From Patagioenas fasciata (taxonomy: Eukaryota > Chordata > Aves > Columbiformes > Columbidae), in NCBI RefSeq assembly GCF_037038585.1, contig NC_092523.1, forward strand, positions 46,951,501 to 47,015,500: a stretch of DNA of 64,000 nucleotides, read 5' to 3'. A program made the translations under genes and the position numbers. The notes beneath the pieces are model-generated. The model was not told the origin of the DNA. It worked only from the letters and a program-made list of their open reading frames with translations, and did not search any database. Each line of letters starts with the position of its first letter. Within the stretch, counting starts at the first letter, position 1. This document shows, piece after piece, positions 39,401 to 54,400 of this stretch.

Positions 39401-42400
39401 CAGCAATAGGAAGAAGCCTCTTCATCGTCCTTGGAATTGTTCAGTGACAAAGCTAAACTCATGTCTTAAAGTAGGCTAAATAATATTATTCTTATAATAT
39501 TAGTGAATGTTAAACAAAAATCCACTGCGAACCTACCCTTCCATCACAGGACAGGAAAGACAGGCTTTTAGTGTTGTAATGTCTTTCAGCAGATTATTCT
39601 TCCTGTTGTCAGCATTCAGACTTCCACTGTCACAGGATGCAGCTGGGTAAAGAACAGGCAGACAGGAGAATACATCAGCCAGAACAAAAGCCCATCCACA
39701 GTGATTTTCATGTGACGACGTGGAAGAATGCTACGAAGGGGAACACTTGATGGGTCCAGTTCTCACACAGGTGAGCAAAGCATCTAATTGCTTATGTCCT
39801 AATTTCCAGAGGTTCCAAGCCTTGCTTTAAGAAGTGTTTATGCATGCTACACACTTTCAAATATACATACAGAACGAGGCTGCAAAGCGCAACTATGTGT
39901 CACTGGCACAGCATTCTTACCAGTGCACACTGCCTCCTTCAACAAATGAAAAACTGGTCTGAAAAAAAAAAATCACTTAACATATAGTCCCTTCTTTCTT
40001 CTTATTTGCCCTTTTCTGCTAGGAAAAACAAGTCCCAATGTCATAACAAAACCAGCGCGTTTCATAAATGTTTAAAGTCTATGCACTGCAGTCTAGTGGT
40101 CAGAATAGGAAAGAAGCTGGAGTCAGGAATGCTCAAAAGTTAGTCTCTGCTCTTCCACAAACACACCTGGTCTCAGGCAAGCCTCTTCAATGATACTGCC
40201 AAGAGATGTCATAGAAAATGACCACCCAAGCACAATAGTCTTTTAGAAAATATATTGGAAACAGAAAAATAACCACAAATTATAAAAGGATGTTGAAAAA
40301 GCATACTCAATAATTATGCTTATTGTAAAATCAGCTAACATTTTAGCAAATGTTGTCTTCCCCTTTTTGAAATATGCATAGCTTAGAGCCTTCACTGGCA
40401 TATGAGGAAGCATATATACACAAAAACTGTTCAAGCAATTAGCAGAAAAAATTCATCTTCCTTCCCAAAAAAGTCCAGATAAGTTTATTTTGAGATCTTT
40501 CAGGGCCTCCATCTGCTGAAAAAACTACCCTTTTATAATAAAATCCTGTTTCATCATAATATCTATATGCATCCTGTACCTTTACAAGAAACAGAAGCAA
40601 CTTTTGTAAAGTTCGTAGATGACGAAGACAGCAGTACTGGCTCAAACTCCACAGGTGATGTGTCTTTTTGTGACAACTGCCGTATTTCCTGCATGAAGAC
40701 AAGATACAATGATCCTTGAAGCAGTACTACCATTATTATTGTAGCTCCTGTATTAGGGCATCTTCTTGTCAGATTTGCAAGCCAATATTTGTCACTTTCC
40801 CACATCATCTAAATCAATTAATGGATTTTTATTCAAGTTAACAGCTCTTACAACTTTAAAAAAATCCATCACTGAATTAAAACTCATCATCTAAAAGATC
40901 TATTAGACCTTTGGGCACATTTTAAAAATACAGAAGCATGACATTTGCCACCAGCAAAATCAATCTGCTATTAGAGAGTAAGCAAGTGGGCTAATTAATT
41001 CCCCAATTAAATCCAGTGCCCTGAAGCATGGCTTCATGAAGCCCAGGATTACCTGTATATGCACAAGGCTGTTCCCAGAATGTAAGACGTACACATCTAC
41101 TGAGGAATCACCTGCCCAAAAGAATGAACACAGAGGTTAGTTTACAGAGGATGGAAGCTCTGTCATATGACAAGCGTTCCCCATTTGAATTTAAAAAAAT
41201 CTTTGTGTGACAGCTACCCCTGTATAAAGGAAGAACTATTCACATCTTGAGCTGGCAAATTATTTTATAACGGAGTAGTCTCTTGGATCATTTCACAAAC
41301 GAGTAGAAATCCACTCAAGATTTTTGGTCACAAACATGAAGGAACGCATCAACAAGGAGATAATGAAAGAAGATTCCCAAGTCCAAAATGGAACACAACT
41401 CCTCTCTTTCTTACAGGCAGGGAGACAAGAGGCACAGCTGGAGGAAAAGAGGACAGCTAACATAGACACAGTTTTCTAAGTCTAGGGACCAAACCACCAA
41501 TAGCAGGAGAGAGTCCAGTAAAAACTGCCCTGCATATGCAAGATGCTGGCTTGTCTGCTTTGAACAGCAGGCATTCTCAGGAGACAACATGAAGCTAGAT
41601 TCAGTGCTCAACAACTTTTGCGCTTAAAACAGGAATGGTCTGATCACCTGGTGATGTAGTAACCTACTGATTGGTGCAACAGGAGATGGATGTAACAAGC
41701 TTTCACCAGCCAGTACAGTGGTACGGCTATATAGGTCACTGGCAAAGATAGGTTCCCATCCACAGGACACTACAAAGATGTAGAGGACCAAAAGAAGAGC
41801 AGCAGGACAGAACAAGACATGACTGTTGCGTCAGTGTGGTCATCATACTTCCATGAAGGACAAAGACCTGAGCTCTTGCCCTTGCTTATACTTGAATTAT
41901 ATCAGTACATGCAGGCTGGCATTAAAAAACATTCTCCCAACTCAACAAGTACAATTTCTAATAATAAGTGTGCTTTGCTCAGCTGCTTGAAAGCAAGACT
42001 ACAGGTACCAACTTCCAAAAGAGGATTCAGCCCATTGATTCTGAGTAAGTAGATCCTCCATATACTCACAGCTGTGAGATTCAAAGCACATACTCCTCTC
42101 CAAGCCTTCCAGCTGGCTGGTTCCCCCATGCAGACCTTGCCTACCTGCTGCCCCACTCTAAATGCTAACACATGCCCTGTGCACAGACTGGCACAGCACC
42201 CTGTTCCCTTTTGTCAGGCCTTTCCTTCCCTCAGAACTACATCTCTCTCATTTAATTATGAAAATGGAAAGCAAGCAAGCCTTGCTGTTTGATATGGTAA
42301 AGCCACCACCAGTACCGATGGAACTTCGCGTCAACAAGTCCAAAGGGCTAACCCAATGAGGATTTATAATTGCATTATGTTTAATAGAAAAAAGCCTTAA

Positions 42401-45400
42401 AAGCATACTTGTAGTACCTTAACCCATCAAAAGGGCTAACGGCAATCACCCTTGACATGACAGACGTGAATAATTCTCTACCAGCATCAGAATAAACGTA
42501 GATCCAGAACTTAATATTACAAACCACCGGCATCTCACCAGCAGGGAAATTGGGTTTACAAGTGGGCATTTCCACTTCAGCTCTGTGTAAATAAGCACCA
42601 CAGAACAGACACGGAGGGAACAGCACACATTGTTGTGTGACTCGATCTTGAACTGAACTTCTCAAACGACAAAGAGATCACGTTCTTTTTTACTAGCGTG
42701 CTAAAAATTATAGAAAAATGGCAGAAATGTCTAAAAAAAAAAAAAGCTATCCAAACAGACTGCAAAGCTGTACAAATAATTTAAAACCTCCAGGATTTAG
42801 AGGATTTATTCACCCAACAAATGTAGCATAAAGAAACTGCAAGGAGTTGACTGTTTTGCTTGTGGAATTTTGGCTTACAAAAACAAATGATGCGCACATC
42901 TGTATTATCTCATTACCCTACTTGCCACAATGACCACTATGTCCACTGTTGAACAAACCACTCTGCACTCTGCTTCACAGTCTTATTATGGTTAATGTAA
43001 TTAATGGGAAATCAGAGTTACAGCTGTAGAAATGGAAGCACCTTTACGTCTTTCCATAATATTTAAGCAGATGCATCAGCATGTGAGACTGAAGACTGAA
43101 ACGGATGTAGTTCACAACTTTACAACTGTTCCCTTTATGCAGAGGACTGAGCTTACACTAACTCTCCCCTAAACAAAATGGCTGACAAGCTGTGTTTAAC
43201 TAAAATTATTTGTTTTCTCTTACTGGCACAATTTAGCTGTCATTGAATTTGATTCAATTTAGCACATCATGTTATAACATATGTATAAAAGCAAATCCTA
43301 ATACAACTAACAGTCATATTTAGGACTTACCTGAGGTCTTTGTTTTTTCCATTGTTACATAAACTACAAAAAGATTCTCCAGTAAGTATTGTCTGTGCTC
43401 CACAAAATCTTGTCGGGCATTTTCCATTCTGACCGTTAAGCTCATTTCTAGCAGCATTGGGTCACCGGACATAAAACAGCAACTCTGGAGTGAGACAAGG
43501 GGATATGGTGTGTGTGTAGTGGTGGAGGGAACGTAAAACTTCATTTCAGTAAAGTATCTTGAGAAGTTAACCAAAGGTATTATCTAACAGACAAGGTCTC
43601 CAGCACCAAAGTGCTGGCAAAAAAGGAGCAATTAGGACCTTTCCTAAAATCTCAGCCGAAACCAAAGATAGTGCAAGTACAGACAGCACAGCAAAACCAA
43701 AGACAAAAAAAACTTAAAAGGACACTGAGCCTTGAAAGAATGCAAATTTATACACTGTCTTAGTCAGTCTCACCTCAGGGACTGAAAAACAGTTTCCTTT
43801 GTTAAATCCTCTGCCTTCAATAAAATGTGCCATAAACAGACTGATGCATGTGTCTTAATGGTAGGAAGACAGTTCATGTTCACTGGCCTGTTTATAGTTA
43901 TTTTTTCCAAATCCTATGTTTTTTGTCTCCATGTCTCACTGAAGTAATTTTAAAAAAAACAAACAAACATGTACAATTCTTAATAGAAAAAACTGTTGTT
44001 TGGCCAGAATACTTCAAGATAAATACAAATAGAATCTTACTTGCTTCTCTAAGCAGTGGCTGCTGTTAAGACAGTTGAGTCTCAGCAACTACAAAGACAC
44101 AGACACCATTTTGCAAAAAGCTAAACCAAACAAGGCAAAACAAAACTAGACGATCAACAGTCAGTAACATAAATTTGTCCTGTATCACACCACAAAGGTG
44201 ACTAAACTCAAGCTCCGATGCCCTACCAAGAGGACTAATTTGCTCAGGGGCAGGAGGAGGAAACCTTCAGCCCTGATACAAGCAGCGCTCTCGTGAAGTG
44301 CTACAAGGAGGTACGGGGAGTGGGATGCCAGTTCACCGCTCACACAGCATCAAAGAGACCCTCAGCACTTGAAATGGCTGTCAGGAGCAGGAGAGGAGGC
44401 CACTGTGGAGACGGGAACGCAGGCACGGTGTGCCTGTGGGAAGCTCAGGTCTAAGAGCAGGCAGCTGCACTAGGTGCAGTGTCCAATGTTCAGGTGCGCC
44501 TCCAGCTCAGTCTTCTTCACCAGTGCAATGCAAGAATCCAACACGCAAGTAAAGCAGCACAGGATTGCTGTGATGTGTAATGTACAGAAAAAGAGCTATG
44601 GAGTCTGGGCCATGTCACACTTGATGAGAGAAAGTGCCATAGACCACAACGCAAGCCTATATATCTGATCCACCAAACACCCCATGGAGTACCATCACTG
44701 TGAACCAACACCCACGTACTGCACAAGGACATTTGAGGAGAGAGAAGAAGAAATTGGATGGCACTGCCCAGGAGGAGGACTTACTGCCTTGAACATTCAC
44801 AGCTTTTGTGCCAACGAGCTCACCCCTCCTCCGCTCTGCCCAACACCAAGGCCACCTTCTCAGTCTCTCACTTCATTGATCTCGTGTCAGTGTGAACCAG
44901 ATACTTGTGGAAATCACAGGAATCTAATCACTTTTGTACTCCATATAAGTAATACCACACCTACATACAAAAACATTTAGCCTGCTGGGTTGGTTTTGGA
45001 TTTTTTAGGGGGGCTGGCTGCCTTTTGCATCTCCCCCTCTCCTAAAGGTGATAGCATTATGTGTGGGACATTTAATTTATACCACAGAGTACAGTTCTGT
45101 AGAAGAATAGCTAAAAGCACAATTCCCCTTTAAACCAAGACATTGGAAATTGCATTGTTGCTAAACTTCTAGTCCTCTGGAAAGCACCCCTCTGAACGTG
45201 GATTAAAATAAGAAGACTTAAATAGATAAAAAACTATAATAAAACATACCTTGGCTTGTTGATATGCATTGTTAGGTAAACTGCATTCAAGGTGAACACG
45301 TAAGAGACTGGCATTCATAGTTTCTGCCTGTAATAAAGAAAAGTGAAGAAAATATCAAGCATGTTCCTTCAAAAGACTTATCGTATAAATTCGATTCACA

Positions 45401-48400
45401 CACCACAATTGATAAAGGTAACAGGACTGTTTCCACATATGCGTGACACAGTAACATTAGGAATTTAAAAAAAATAAATACAATTACTCTGTACTGAGGC
45501 CAGCAATCAATCTACAATTCTCAGAAACTACATCAACATCCACTTACTTATCCAACTATTATTATACATGATTAAATATTTATACAGCATCAACATGACC
45601 AACCTTATAAACTTTCATATGTCAATAAACTGTATGAACAGAGTTTTTTTGTATAACAGAAAAGCTTCTTTCCTTGTTTTCTGTGTATTTTCTTTGCTGA
45701 TTGGATACTGAAATACAGTTGCTAGGCCAAGAAGATAATGCTTCTTGGATATGGTCTGATACGTAGGCTTCATGCCAAAATGGACAGACAGAAAATACTT
45801 TTTTCTCATTTTTATTGGTTGGAAAGAAAAAAGAAAAGAAAAAAATACACTGATTGTGCCAGCTTGTAAAGCACTCATAAATCTAATAGGGCAATAGCAC
45901 TGACAAAGCCAAGCATGGTTCGTGAAAGCTATCTGGAAATCTGGACAGTCAAATTACTTGCACAAAATGCTCAGTCAGTATATCTTGATTCTAAATTTAA
46001 AAAAAACCAAAAACAATAAAAACAACAACAAAGACAGGAAAAAAAAAAAAACCACACCACATAATGACAGTTCTGTCACTCTATCAATGCCTTAACTACA
46101 GCAAAATTACCTGGTGACTTTGAGACTGATGTGGACACCTTCCACCCCCATGCTTCTCTTGTGATACTGAACTAAATATCTGAGTGGGGTAACTTCAGGT
46201 TCAAGTTTCTGAAGATGTCAATCCCACTAACTTTAAAGAATTTCATAATTTGATACTGAAAAGCAAAACTATGAAACTACGAAGTTTCTGAAGTATGCAA
46301 CACCCTATTTCGTACCTCCCTGTGACAGGCAGAAGGGGGCAGAGTGCATCTGAGCAGAGACCAGATTTACCACACACGTGGCATTTCAGTGGGTCCAGTT
46401 TCATAAAAGCACAGCCAAGAGAAAGCCAACACATATTCTGTATTCCCGATTTGAGCGGATTTCATACCAAAATGACTGGGACTTCACACAAGAGGGCGAT
46501 GTAACCTCTGCAAAGGTGGCTAGCAGCAACCCAAACCCTGTCTCCAGTGCAGTTCTCTGGGGGACATGAACCTCTGCAACCTCCTTTCTTTTTTATTAAT
46601 GCTTTTGTACTCATCAAATTTTGAGAGTGGGGAAAAAAAAAAAGAAAAAAAGTTTGATTCCAAAACATGGACCACTTCCTAACCTCTCATAGCCAGGAGT
46701 GCTAGTGGAGTTTTAACAAGACAGTAAGATTACATGAAGAGCAACTTTAGGGGTTGCTTTTCTGGTCTGATAAACCTTGATGCTTAGACCTCCCTTCTCA
46801 ATGGTTATTGAGAGAACACTATGGCTTTTGTGGTCCTAAATAAGAAGTTTTTAACCCTTATTCAATGTCACTGTAGTTTAAATCAGTTTAAGAACCCTCA
46901 CAAAAACACACACAAAAAAACCAACAAACCACTAAATCATATTTTTTCAACATTTCTTTTTAACTTCTTTTCTTGACCTGGCATAGGTCTGCATGGGAAA
47001 CTGCTGTCACCTTAAAATTGAAGCTGTTAATATAACATGCACAGAGGGGAAAAAATATCATTGGAGTACATTTGATGTTGATCTGGTTTTATAGGAATTT
47101 TTAATTGCTCTCTCTGTAAAGCTATTTTCAGAACAGGAAAGGGGTTTTTATTTATCTAAGGCAGACGATAGATGCATAACTGTCATGCCTGCTATCTTAC
47201 AACACTGTTAGGGTGGCTGTGTTAACCATAAAGAGAAGATAAAGCATCTGAGAAGAAAACACTGTCAGAAGCAGAGCTTCCAGGCAGACAAACACAGGAC
47301 CATGTCCACATCCCCTAGCAGCCCAAGCATGCGTTTACACCGTAAATATCACTGTCCATTAAAATGAGCAGAGAGCTGAGTTATGCAGCCTGTGTTTGCA
47401 CCAGAGACAAACTGAAAGGGAGAGGTACAGCACAAGGGGAAAAGTCAGTAAGAGCGCTGCACAGCAGTACAACCATGGCCACCTCATCACCTTGTGCCCG
47501 TTTTGTATTAGGTACACACCCATACACCTTGCATGTACACAAACACACTCAGTATCTGCAAATCCTATATGAACTGAATACAGAAGTCTGATAGAAGCCA
47601 CACGAATGAAATTCTTATCAGTTCTGCTAAGATCTTACATATAAACAGAGGTTCCTTTCAAAAAATATCCTAAAAACCTGAACCCTTTGATCTTCAAGGA
47701 GCCCCTCTCTGCTAGCGAAGGTCTGGGATTCTCACTGGAGGACAGTACAATAGGTAACTACTTTGAAAATAATTAATCCATCAAAACAGAGCACCAAGAG
47801 AACAGCTGGCACAGGCCAGCTACACAGCCACCAAGCAGCCACAGACCCAATGTCACTTTTAGGGTAAGAATTCCTTATTTTGCCTTAGGTACCCTGTCAA
47901 TCAGATATTGCTCTATACAAGATTTTCACAGAGATATCACTGCATCATTATCAGGACTGTAGAGTTCAAAACACTTCCTGTATTTTGGCCACAGTATAAC
48001 TAATAAAGAACAAATATTGAACAAGTCTTCCCTTCTTCCTGCAGGCTGATACTTCAAAATTTCTGTCCTGGACAGTCCCTGGCCCTAAAAAGCTGTTTCA
48101 ACTCTGAATGGTGTTAATAAGCTGTCCCTGTAACAATGATTCAGCAGAGTTTAATCAGTTTTTTGCAGGCAGTTATCAGGATGGCACACCAAGAAAACCC
48201 TACTGTCCTACTACCTTCCTGCTGCACACCCAAGCACCGCACTTGCACACTCTGGCTTCTTTGATCCTCTGTCCACTGGCACAAAACACAGCTAAAGGAG
48301 TCTTGGGTTCCTGCCAGTACTTGCAGTGTTTCCCATGTTGCTGGTTCATAAACTCTTAACTCCTCTGCAAAGTCAGCCAAGCGATGCCCGTGTCTCCTAC

Positions 48401-51400
48401 GATAAGACATCCTGCCCTGCAGGTCTCTCCTCCACTGGCACTTCCAGTGCACTTGCATAGCACTTTGAACACAATGAGGCAGTGGCGTGGCTGCCCTGGT
48501 AGGGCTGGCCAAATACTGAACAACGCCAAAAAACAGGCAACTGGAGCAAAGACTAGATCCAGAAGCTGGATAAACAAAGATGACCTATATGGACTCCACC
48601 ATCTGTTAAGGCTTAGTGGCAACTAGCCACTGCTGAATGGCCACGTGGACATACTATGAATCCACAGTGTTGGACACAGCTCTTCTTTCCTCCTGATGGA
48701 GTGAGCCAGCCCAGAAATCCTGGGATCCAGGACCACAGCCAGAGTACACCGATCCTGAACACTTTAAAAGCTGAAACTTTGAAAAGAATAACAGAAAGAG
48801 GGTGAAATTCAACAGTAGAAAAGGCAACTTTGTCTTTTCTCACTAATCATCTGAGTTTCTGCTGAAAAAAAAAAAAAAATGGGGGAATGATGGAGAAAAG
48901 AGAAACGCCTGCATACCTTTGCCTATTAAAGGATAAAAACAACCCACAAAAATCAATGGAAGTTCATTTTCCACAAAAAATGGAAACACAAACCTGTCAC
49001 ATGTTTTATTTCCAATGGAAATACTACTGTGGAGGTAAAATTTTAACCTATAGTTCCCAGGGATGTATCGTATTTCTAACACCTGGCCTTCTTAGAGGCA
49101 AAATTCCATCCATATCCCTATGAACAATTCTGGTCATTCACTTTCAGTACCTGACAACAACCCACTGAGCTAGATGTGAAGTTGCAGAAAAACGTCATAA
49201 GCAGCATCCAAAAACCCCTTCTCAGTTCTACCCTTAGCACCCCAAATTACAAAACCTGAAGATTTTTGGTTCCTTCATAAGAGTCTGTGTACACCCACAA
49301 GCAAGCACACCTGTGTAGTAGAGAAAGAGACTGGTACAGAAAAAAGGAAAAGAAAGAAACTGTGCATTATCCTCAGGTAGAGGTAAGATTGACCTAACAG
49401 ACTTAAAGATACAGTCTGAGCTGAGAATTTTTCTCAGGTAGAAGAGAGGGTGACATCATGAAGGCAATCAATGCAGCTTGCATTCAGATAAAAGATTAAG
49501 TTCTGTTATGTGCTAAGATAGTCTAAATATGCTTTTGATAAAACTCAATCTGTGTATAATACAAAGGGAAATGTGAAAGATCAATTTTTCCATGTATTCA
49601 CTTGAAAGTATCTGTATGGGCTGGAAGGCTACAAAGATACCTACAACTGCAACGAAGTGACAGAAATCATTAAAGCTTCTTTCAACTGAAACAGTTATGC
49701 CTTGTGAATCCACCTTGCTGTATTTCCCACAGCTCCCTGCTTTAGTCAAGCTGAGGTTAGCAAAGCTGATACCTTCAGCAGTGATACGGGCAGGAGGGGA
49801 CACTCCCAGCTCTCATTCTCACCCTCGCAGCACACCCAGTACTTTTTAACTGCAGAAAACGCCTGGCACAGCCCCACTGTGAACCAGCATGGGGAACAAG
49901 TCTCAAATAAAAAAATAGAATACGCCAAAACAGCCCCCCTCTCAGTGCTACAGTACAAAGCTTATTTTATTTAGGACAGATCAGTTCTCCAGTTCGGAGC
50001 ACAGCCTCACAGATAGTTTTGTTGGCACAACTGAGAGGACAGCACACCACAGGAGCAGAAAAAAGAACCAGTGGGAATAGTTTAAATGCCAAAGACTGTC
50101 TCATAAAATCAGAACACCAGCTCACCACAGTAGCCCCATATCTTGGGACCTCTTTCCCGCAATCACTGGTACTTGGACTTTTTGTTAACATTTCTTGCAT
50201 CTCAACAAACTGAGGACAAAAGCCTTTTATGTCTAAGAAGATTTATGTTTTGCCTCCATTTGAAATGTATACTGTACCAGTGTGTGTGACACCTGGATGT
50301 TCTGAATGTGTGGAAGCACTAAGTGGGTATTTGCTAGCTGCACTCCAGGTTCTTCTGGAGAAGACGTCAGAGTTCCCGTTCCAAACAACTGTTGTTAAAA
50401 AAAAAAATAAATAAATAAAATCATTACATCAACAATTAGTATTTCAGTTATCACAGCAACCTACAAAACTATTTTGCTAGTAATAACAACCTTCTCAAGA
50501 AATAGACTGGTTTCTCACATTAGATTATTTTAAAAGACAATTCATATATATGAAGTTTCCATGTGGAAAGTAACTATACACATCAATGGCACTTTAGCAT
50601 CTTCACTCATTAGGGGACTATTACAAAAACAAAGCAAAGCAATCACCACCAGAGCACCAGGCTATCTCAAAAAGACAGTATCTAACTCTCTTACTATTCT
50701 TCGGGCAATTACAATACACATATCATCACTTGGCAGCCCGGTAGTTTCTGGAAAAACTGTGTTATTAGTGCAATTGCATATTTAAGGCAATGACTTTGCC
50801 TTAAAAATTCAATACAATTATTTTTGATCATTTGTGGGGTTTTTTTAAGTCTGCAGTTTTCAGAGCACCGTAAGATTTGCAGGTTGAATGTTTTCACTGC
50901 ATTCATATTCTGCTTCACCAAGATTACTTTATGACAATGAGATGCAAAATAACAGGGGGAGGAAAAGTCTCTAGAGGTTAAGGAAAACACCTTGGGGTTT
51001 TTCACTCATATGCAAAGATATTTTTTAGTAGAATTTTTAAAATAGTTTTTAATTAAGAGGATAATGCAATGCGAATCATCTATCTACTTATCTATCTATT
51101 TACAAATAGAAAATATCAGATCAAAGGGAATATGCTATTTTTTTTTTAATTGAGGCATTTACAAAGTACATTCTACTACAATACTAGTGCTTCTCCATTT
51201 GGGTGAATCTTCCGTACAAACTCTTGCTAGAAACATCAAACATATTTCAAGGCTTGTGGGCTCTCAGGAGCACTGTGACTGTGCATCAGCCGCTCAAGTT
51301 ACACCTGATTTTGAAACTCTTAAAGCTAACGTAAACTGAAATCATGGGCAGCTACTTCCTCTGTTTCAGGTGGCTGGTGAAACTGCCCATGAAAACCTGT

Positions 51401-54400
51401 CTATTACTTATTTTAGCAGCAGTCTAACAGAAGACAAACCAATTTTTTTGTGACACTGACAACTGCCTCTCCACAACTTGTTGACAAAAGGCCCTGGCTG
51501 AGCTGAGCAGGCAATAAATCAACGAGTCAGGAGGGAGCAACAGAAGAGATGCAAAGAAGAAAAGGTCACTCCATAATGCACTCTTCCACCATCTGCAATG
51601 AGAAGTTTCTGCCAAATTTGGCACCACCTCTAATAAATACTAGATAAATGCAACATTTGTACTAAAAAACATGTATTTGAATTGAAGTTACCTGTACTTA
51701 CATTTAAGGAGCTTTGTTTTCCAGCACAATTTCAAAGTATGGGAATAGCTGGATGATTGATTAAAGCTGGCATTGTTTTTAAATCACTGAATTTAGGTTT
51801 TTCTTTAGGAAATTAATAAAAGAAAGGAATCTGGAGAATATAATGTCCCTTATAAAAATAATAATTAAAAAAAAACCCTTAAGACTTGTCTGAATTCACT
51901 AGTTAATCAGACAACAGACAGGTTTAATGAACAACCACCATTTTGACTTCCATGTTTAAAAGCCTCAACCTCTCACCCTGTGTTACATCCCCAATGTGTT
52001 TACATAAAATCCTGCAGAGTAGCTGAAAACCACCTCAAATATTTCCTAAATAGGTTTTAGAAACCAACTAGTAGTGACAGGACCATGAACCTTTAAGCAC
52101 ATATACACAAGTACACAATTTTACTATGCAAGTAGTCCCACTAACTGTAGTATTTTTAACCGTATACACGTATGAGGAATTATGAGACGGGCTAGATCTG
52201 GTAGAAGGGACGAACTGTAAACACCTGATTTGTATCAGAAATTCAATGGACTTTGAAGGTCTCTAAGTTCAAACTGTATGAAAATCACTTTTTAAAACAC
52301 AAGTAAATCCAAAACTCAAGCTGAAGAAAAAGAGTAGTTACCTGATATGAAAGTATTCCATGAGATGAGGTATTTATAAATAATGAGCTTTCAATACTGC
52401 CTTCTTCCGTTGGCAGGAAGAGTACTCTGAAAGAAACTTTTCCCATCGCTGGAATCACCTGCAGAGAACACAAAAGCAGCTTGCTTATTCGGTGCCGGTG
52501 ATGACAACACCCACCGTTCAGTCACAGCACCCAACAGACATTTCTACATGTAGATCTGTAGATCCCTCAGCCCTGAGCAGTTTCATCGGTCCACAACTCT
52601 TGACTCCCACTGTGGAGAAGAACTGAGACCACGCAGCAACTCGCCGTATTGTGGCTGGAGCTTTTGGCTAGCTCAGGTCCCATCAATCAAGACATTTTTT
52701 TGCACAAGAAGTTCATCATGCAGCACTGACACTTCCCCACATACAGATACCCATTACAAAGCAAATCAATCCCCACCATGATATATAGCCAAATGAGTCA
52801 AAGCTGAACTTGGGCAAAACAATTAGTAACAATGGCATTTATGTCTGCACAGTAACACCCATTCAGTCATAGTAAAAACACAAATCAGATATAATAAACA
52901 TCCTTCGCACATCAGTAGAGGACAAAATCTGGGCTTCATCAAAGTGAGATCCCAGCAATTCATTCTTAACATGCATGATATTGTTATAAATGGTTAAAAA
53001 ATTTCAGAGTGAAAATACTAGTCTGTCCTGGTTTTGTTAAAAAACAAGCTTCACTTTTAGTGAATTTTTGCCTGTCAGCTAAAGCCTTCATATTAGTTGC
53101 ATTTTCCTGGAAAACCCAACACATGTTTTGGCTAAACCTAGCAATGGAATGCAAACTTATTGATAAGCACGGATGGACATCTCGCGAGAGGGGCAACGAG
53201 AAACTGATGACCAAGAGACTGACCAATGGTGTATAACATTCCATTCACGTGAATACTTCATATAAAAGTGGGAGATCACGAGGATCTCGTCCCTTTTCCC
53301 TTTTTTTTCCTCATGGCTGACATTAGGAGAGGACCTTGCTGGTCGTCCCTGCGAACTGAGGCCTGGTGACAGACTGAATCCAGCTCCGGTTGGCTACAGA
53401 GTCTAATCCAGGACTTTGGGTGCTGGCTCTGCAGTTGCTGAGACTTACAAGATTGGTTTTGTATATTTTGTATTATTTTCTCTATTCTTATTAGTAGCAT
53501 TAGTAAAACATTTTTAACTTTTCCAACTCTCTTCTCTCTGTCCTTCTTTCCCTCCCGATCGCCTGTCCTGAGTGGGAAGGGGGGAGAGGGAGGGGCAAAA
53601 GGGGGAAGTAGGGGGGAGAGGAGGTTAACAATACATCTGCCAGGGTTTGATTGTCACCCCGCAATCCTAACCCTCGACATAGTCCTAGATCGTAAGGCAA
53701 TTATGCTCATAATTGCAGTACAAAATGCATAAAACATTTCACTGCAGGTTTTTTTTGAGGAATATGCAAGACCATTTGAAAGACTGAAAATTCAAGGTTG
53801 TAAACACCCACATGCCTGTGGATTACTGCATAATACTGCACAGAGCAGAATGAGATTAAAACAGCCTCTGTAATGCTGTAAAAATTTTCCCTTTATATTT
53901 CCAATTGTAGGTTTTGGATGTCTTCTCATTCACCAGCCTAAGTAAAAGTGAGCAAAAAGAAATGCTACCAAAACCAGAAAAAAAGTTGGAGGTCCTACAA
54001 AAGAGCATGAAGAGAAACCACATCGGCCAAAGGAAGCACGAAGGCTTGGCACTTGGCCATTACATAGTTTCCAAAAGTACATCAACACTCACCTGGCTAT
54101 GAGAAGGAGATACATGAAACTGTGTAGTAGCTGTAAACACTGAATTCACTACAATTTCTCTATCTCTAATAGGGTTGTAGGCATGCAGCATTTTAGCTCT
54201 GGGTAACCCCAGTAATCTAAAGCAGGGGGAAAGAAAAAGAAATAAATTATTCACTTTATAAGTACAGGCAATACACAAAAAAGCAACAAACACAGATCAC
54301 TCTAAACCATGTTGATATGCAACAACTTCCTAATTGTAACTATTCTTCGGAAACATGCCAAACAAATTTTGTCCTTTAGTATACAAAGACAAGTAACACT

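Larger units (their letters stand above)
52459..54092 (-). other. TMEM131L: TMEM131L intron 2, hosts a solo LTR
   Basis: 1634 bp GT-AG intron. Its middle 656 bp is the solo LTR at 53024-53679. The flanks are AT-rich unique sequence. Confidence 0.85.

Noticed and set aside
48141-48512. 123-codon minus-strand ORF in intron 4
   Set aside because: Arg/Glu-rich segment looked briefly protein-like, but no family could be assigned and the splice frame of TMEM131L does not include it.
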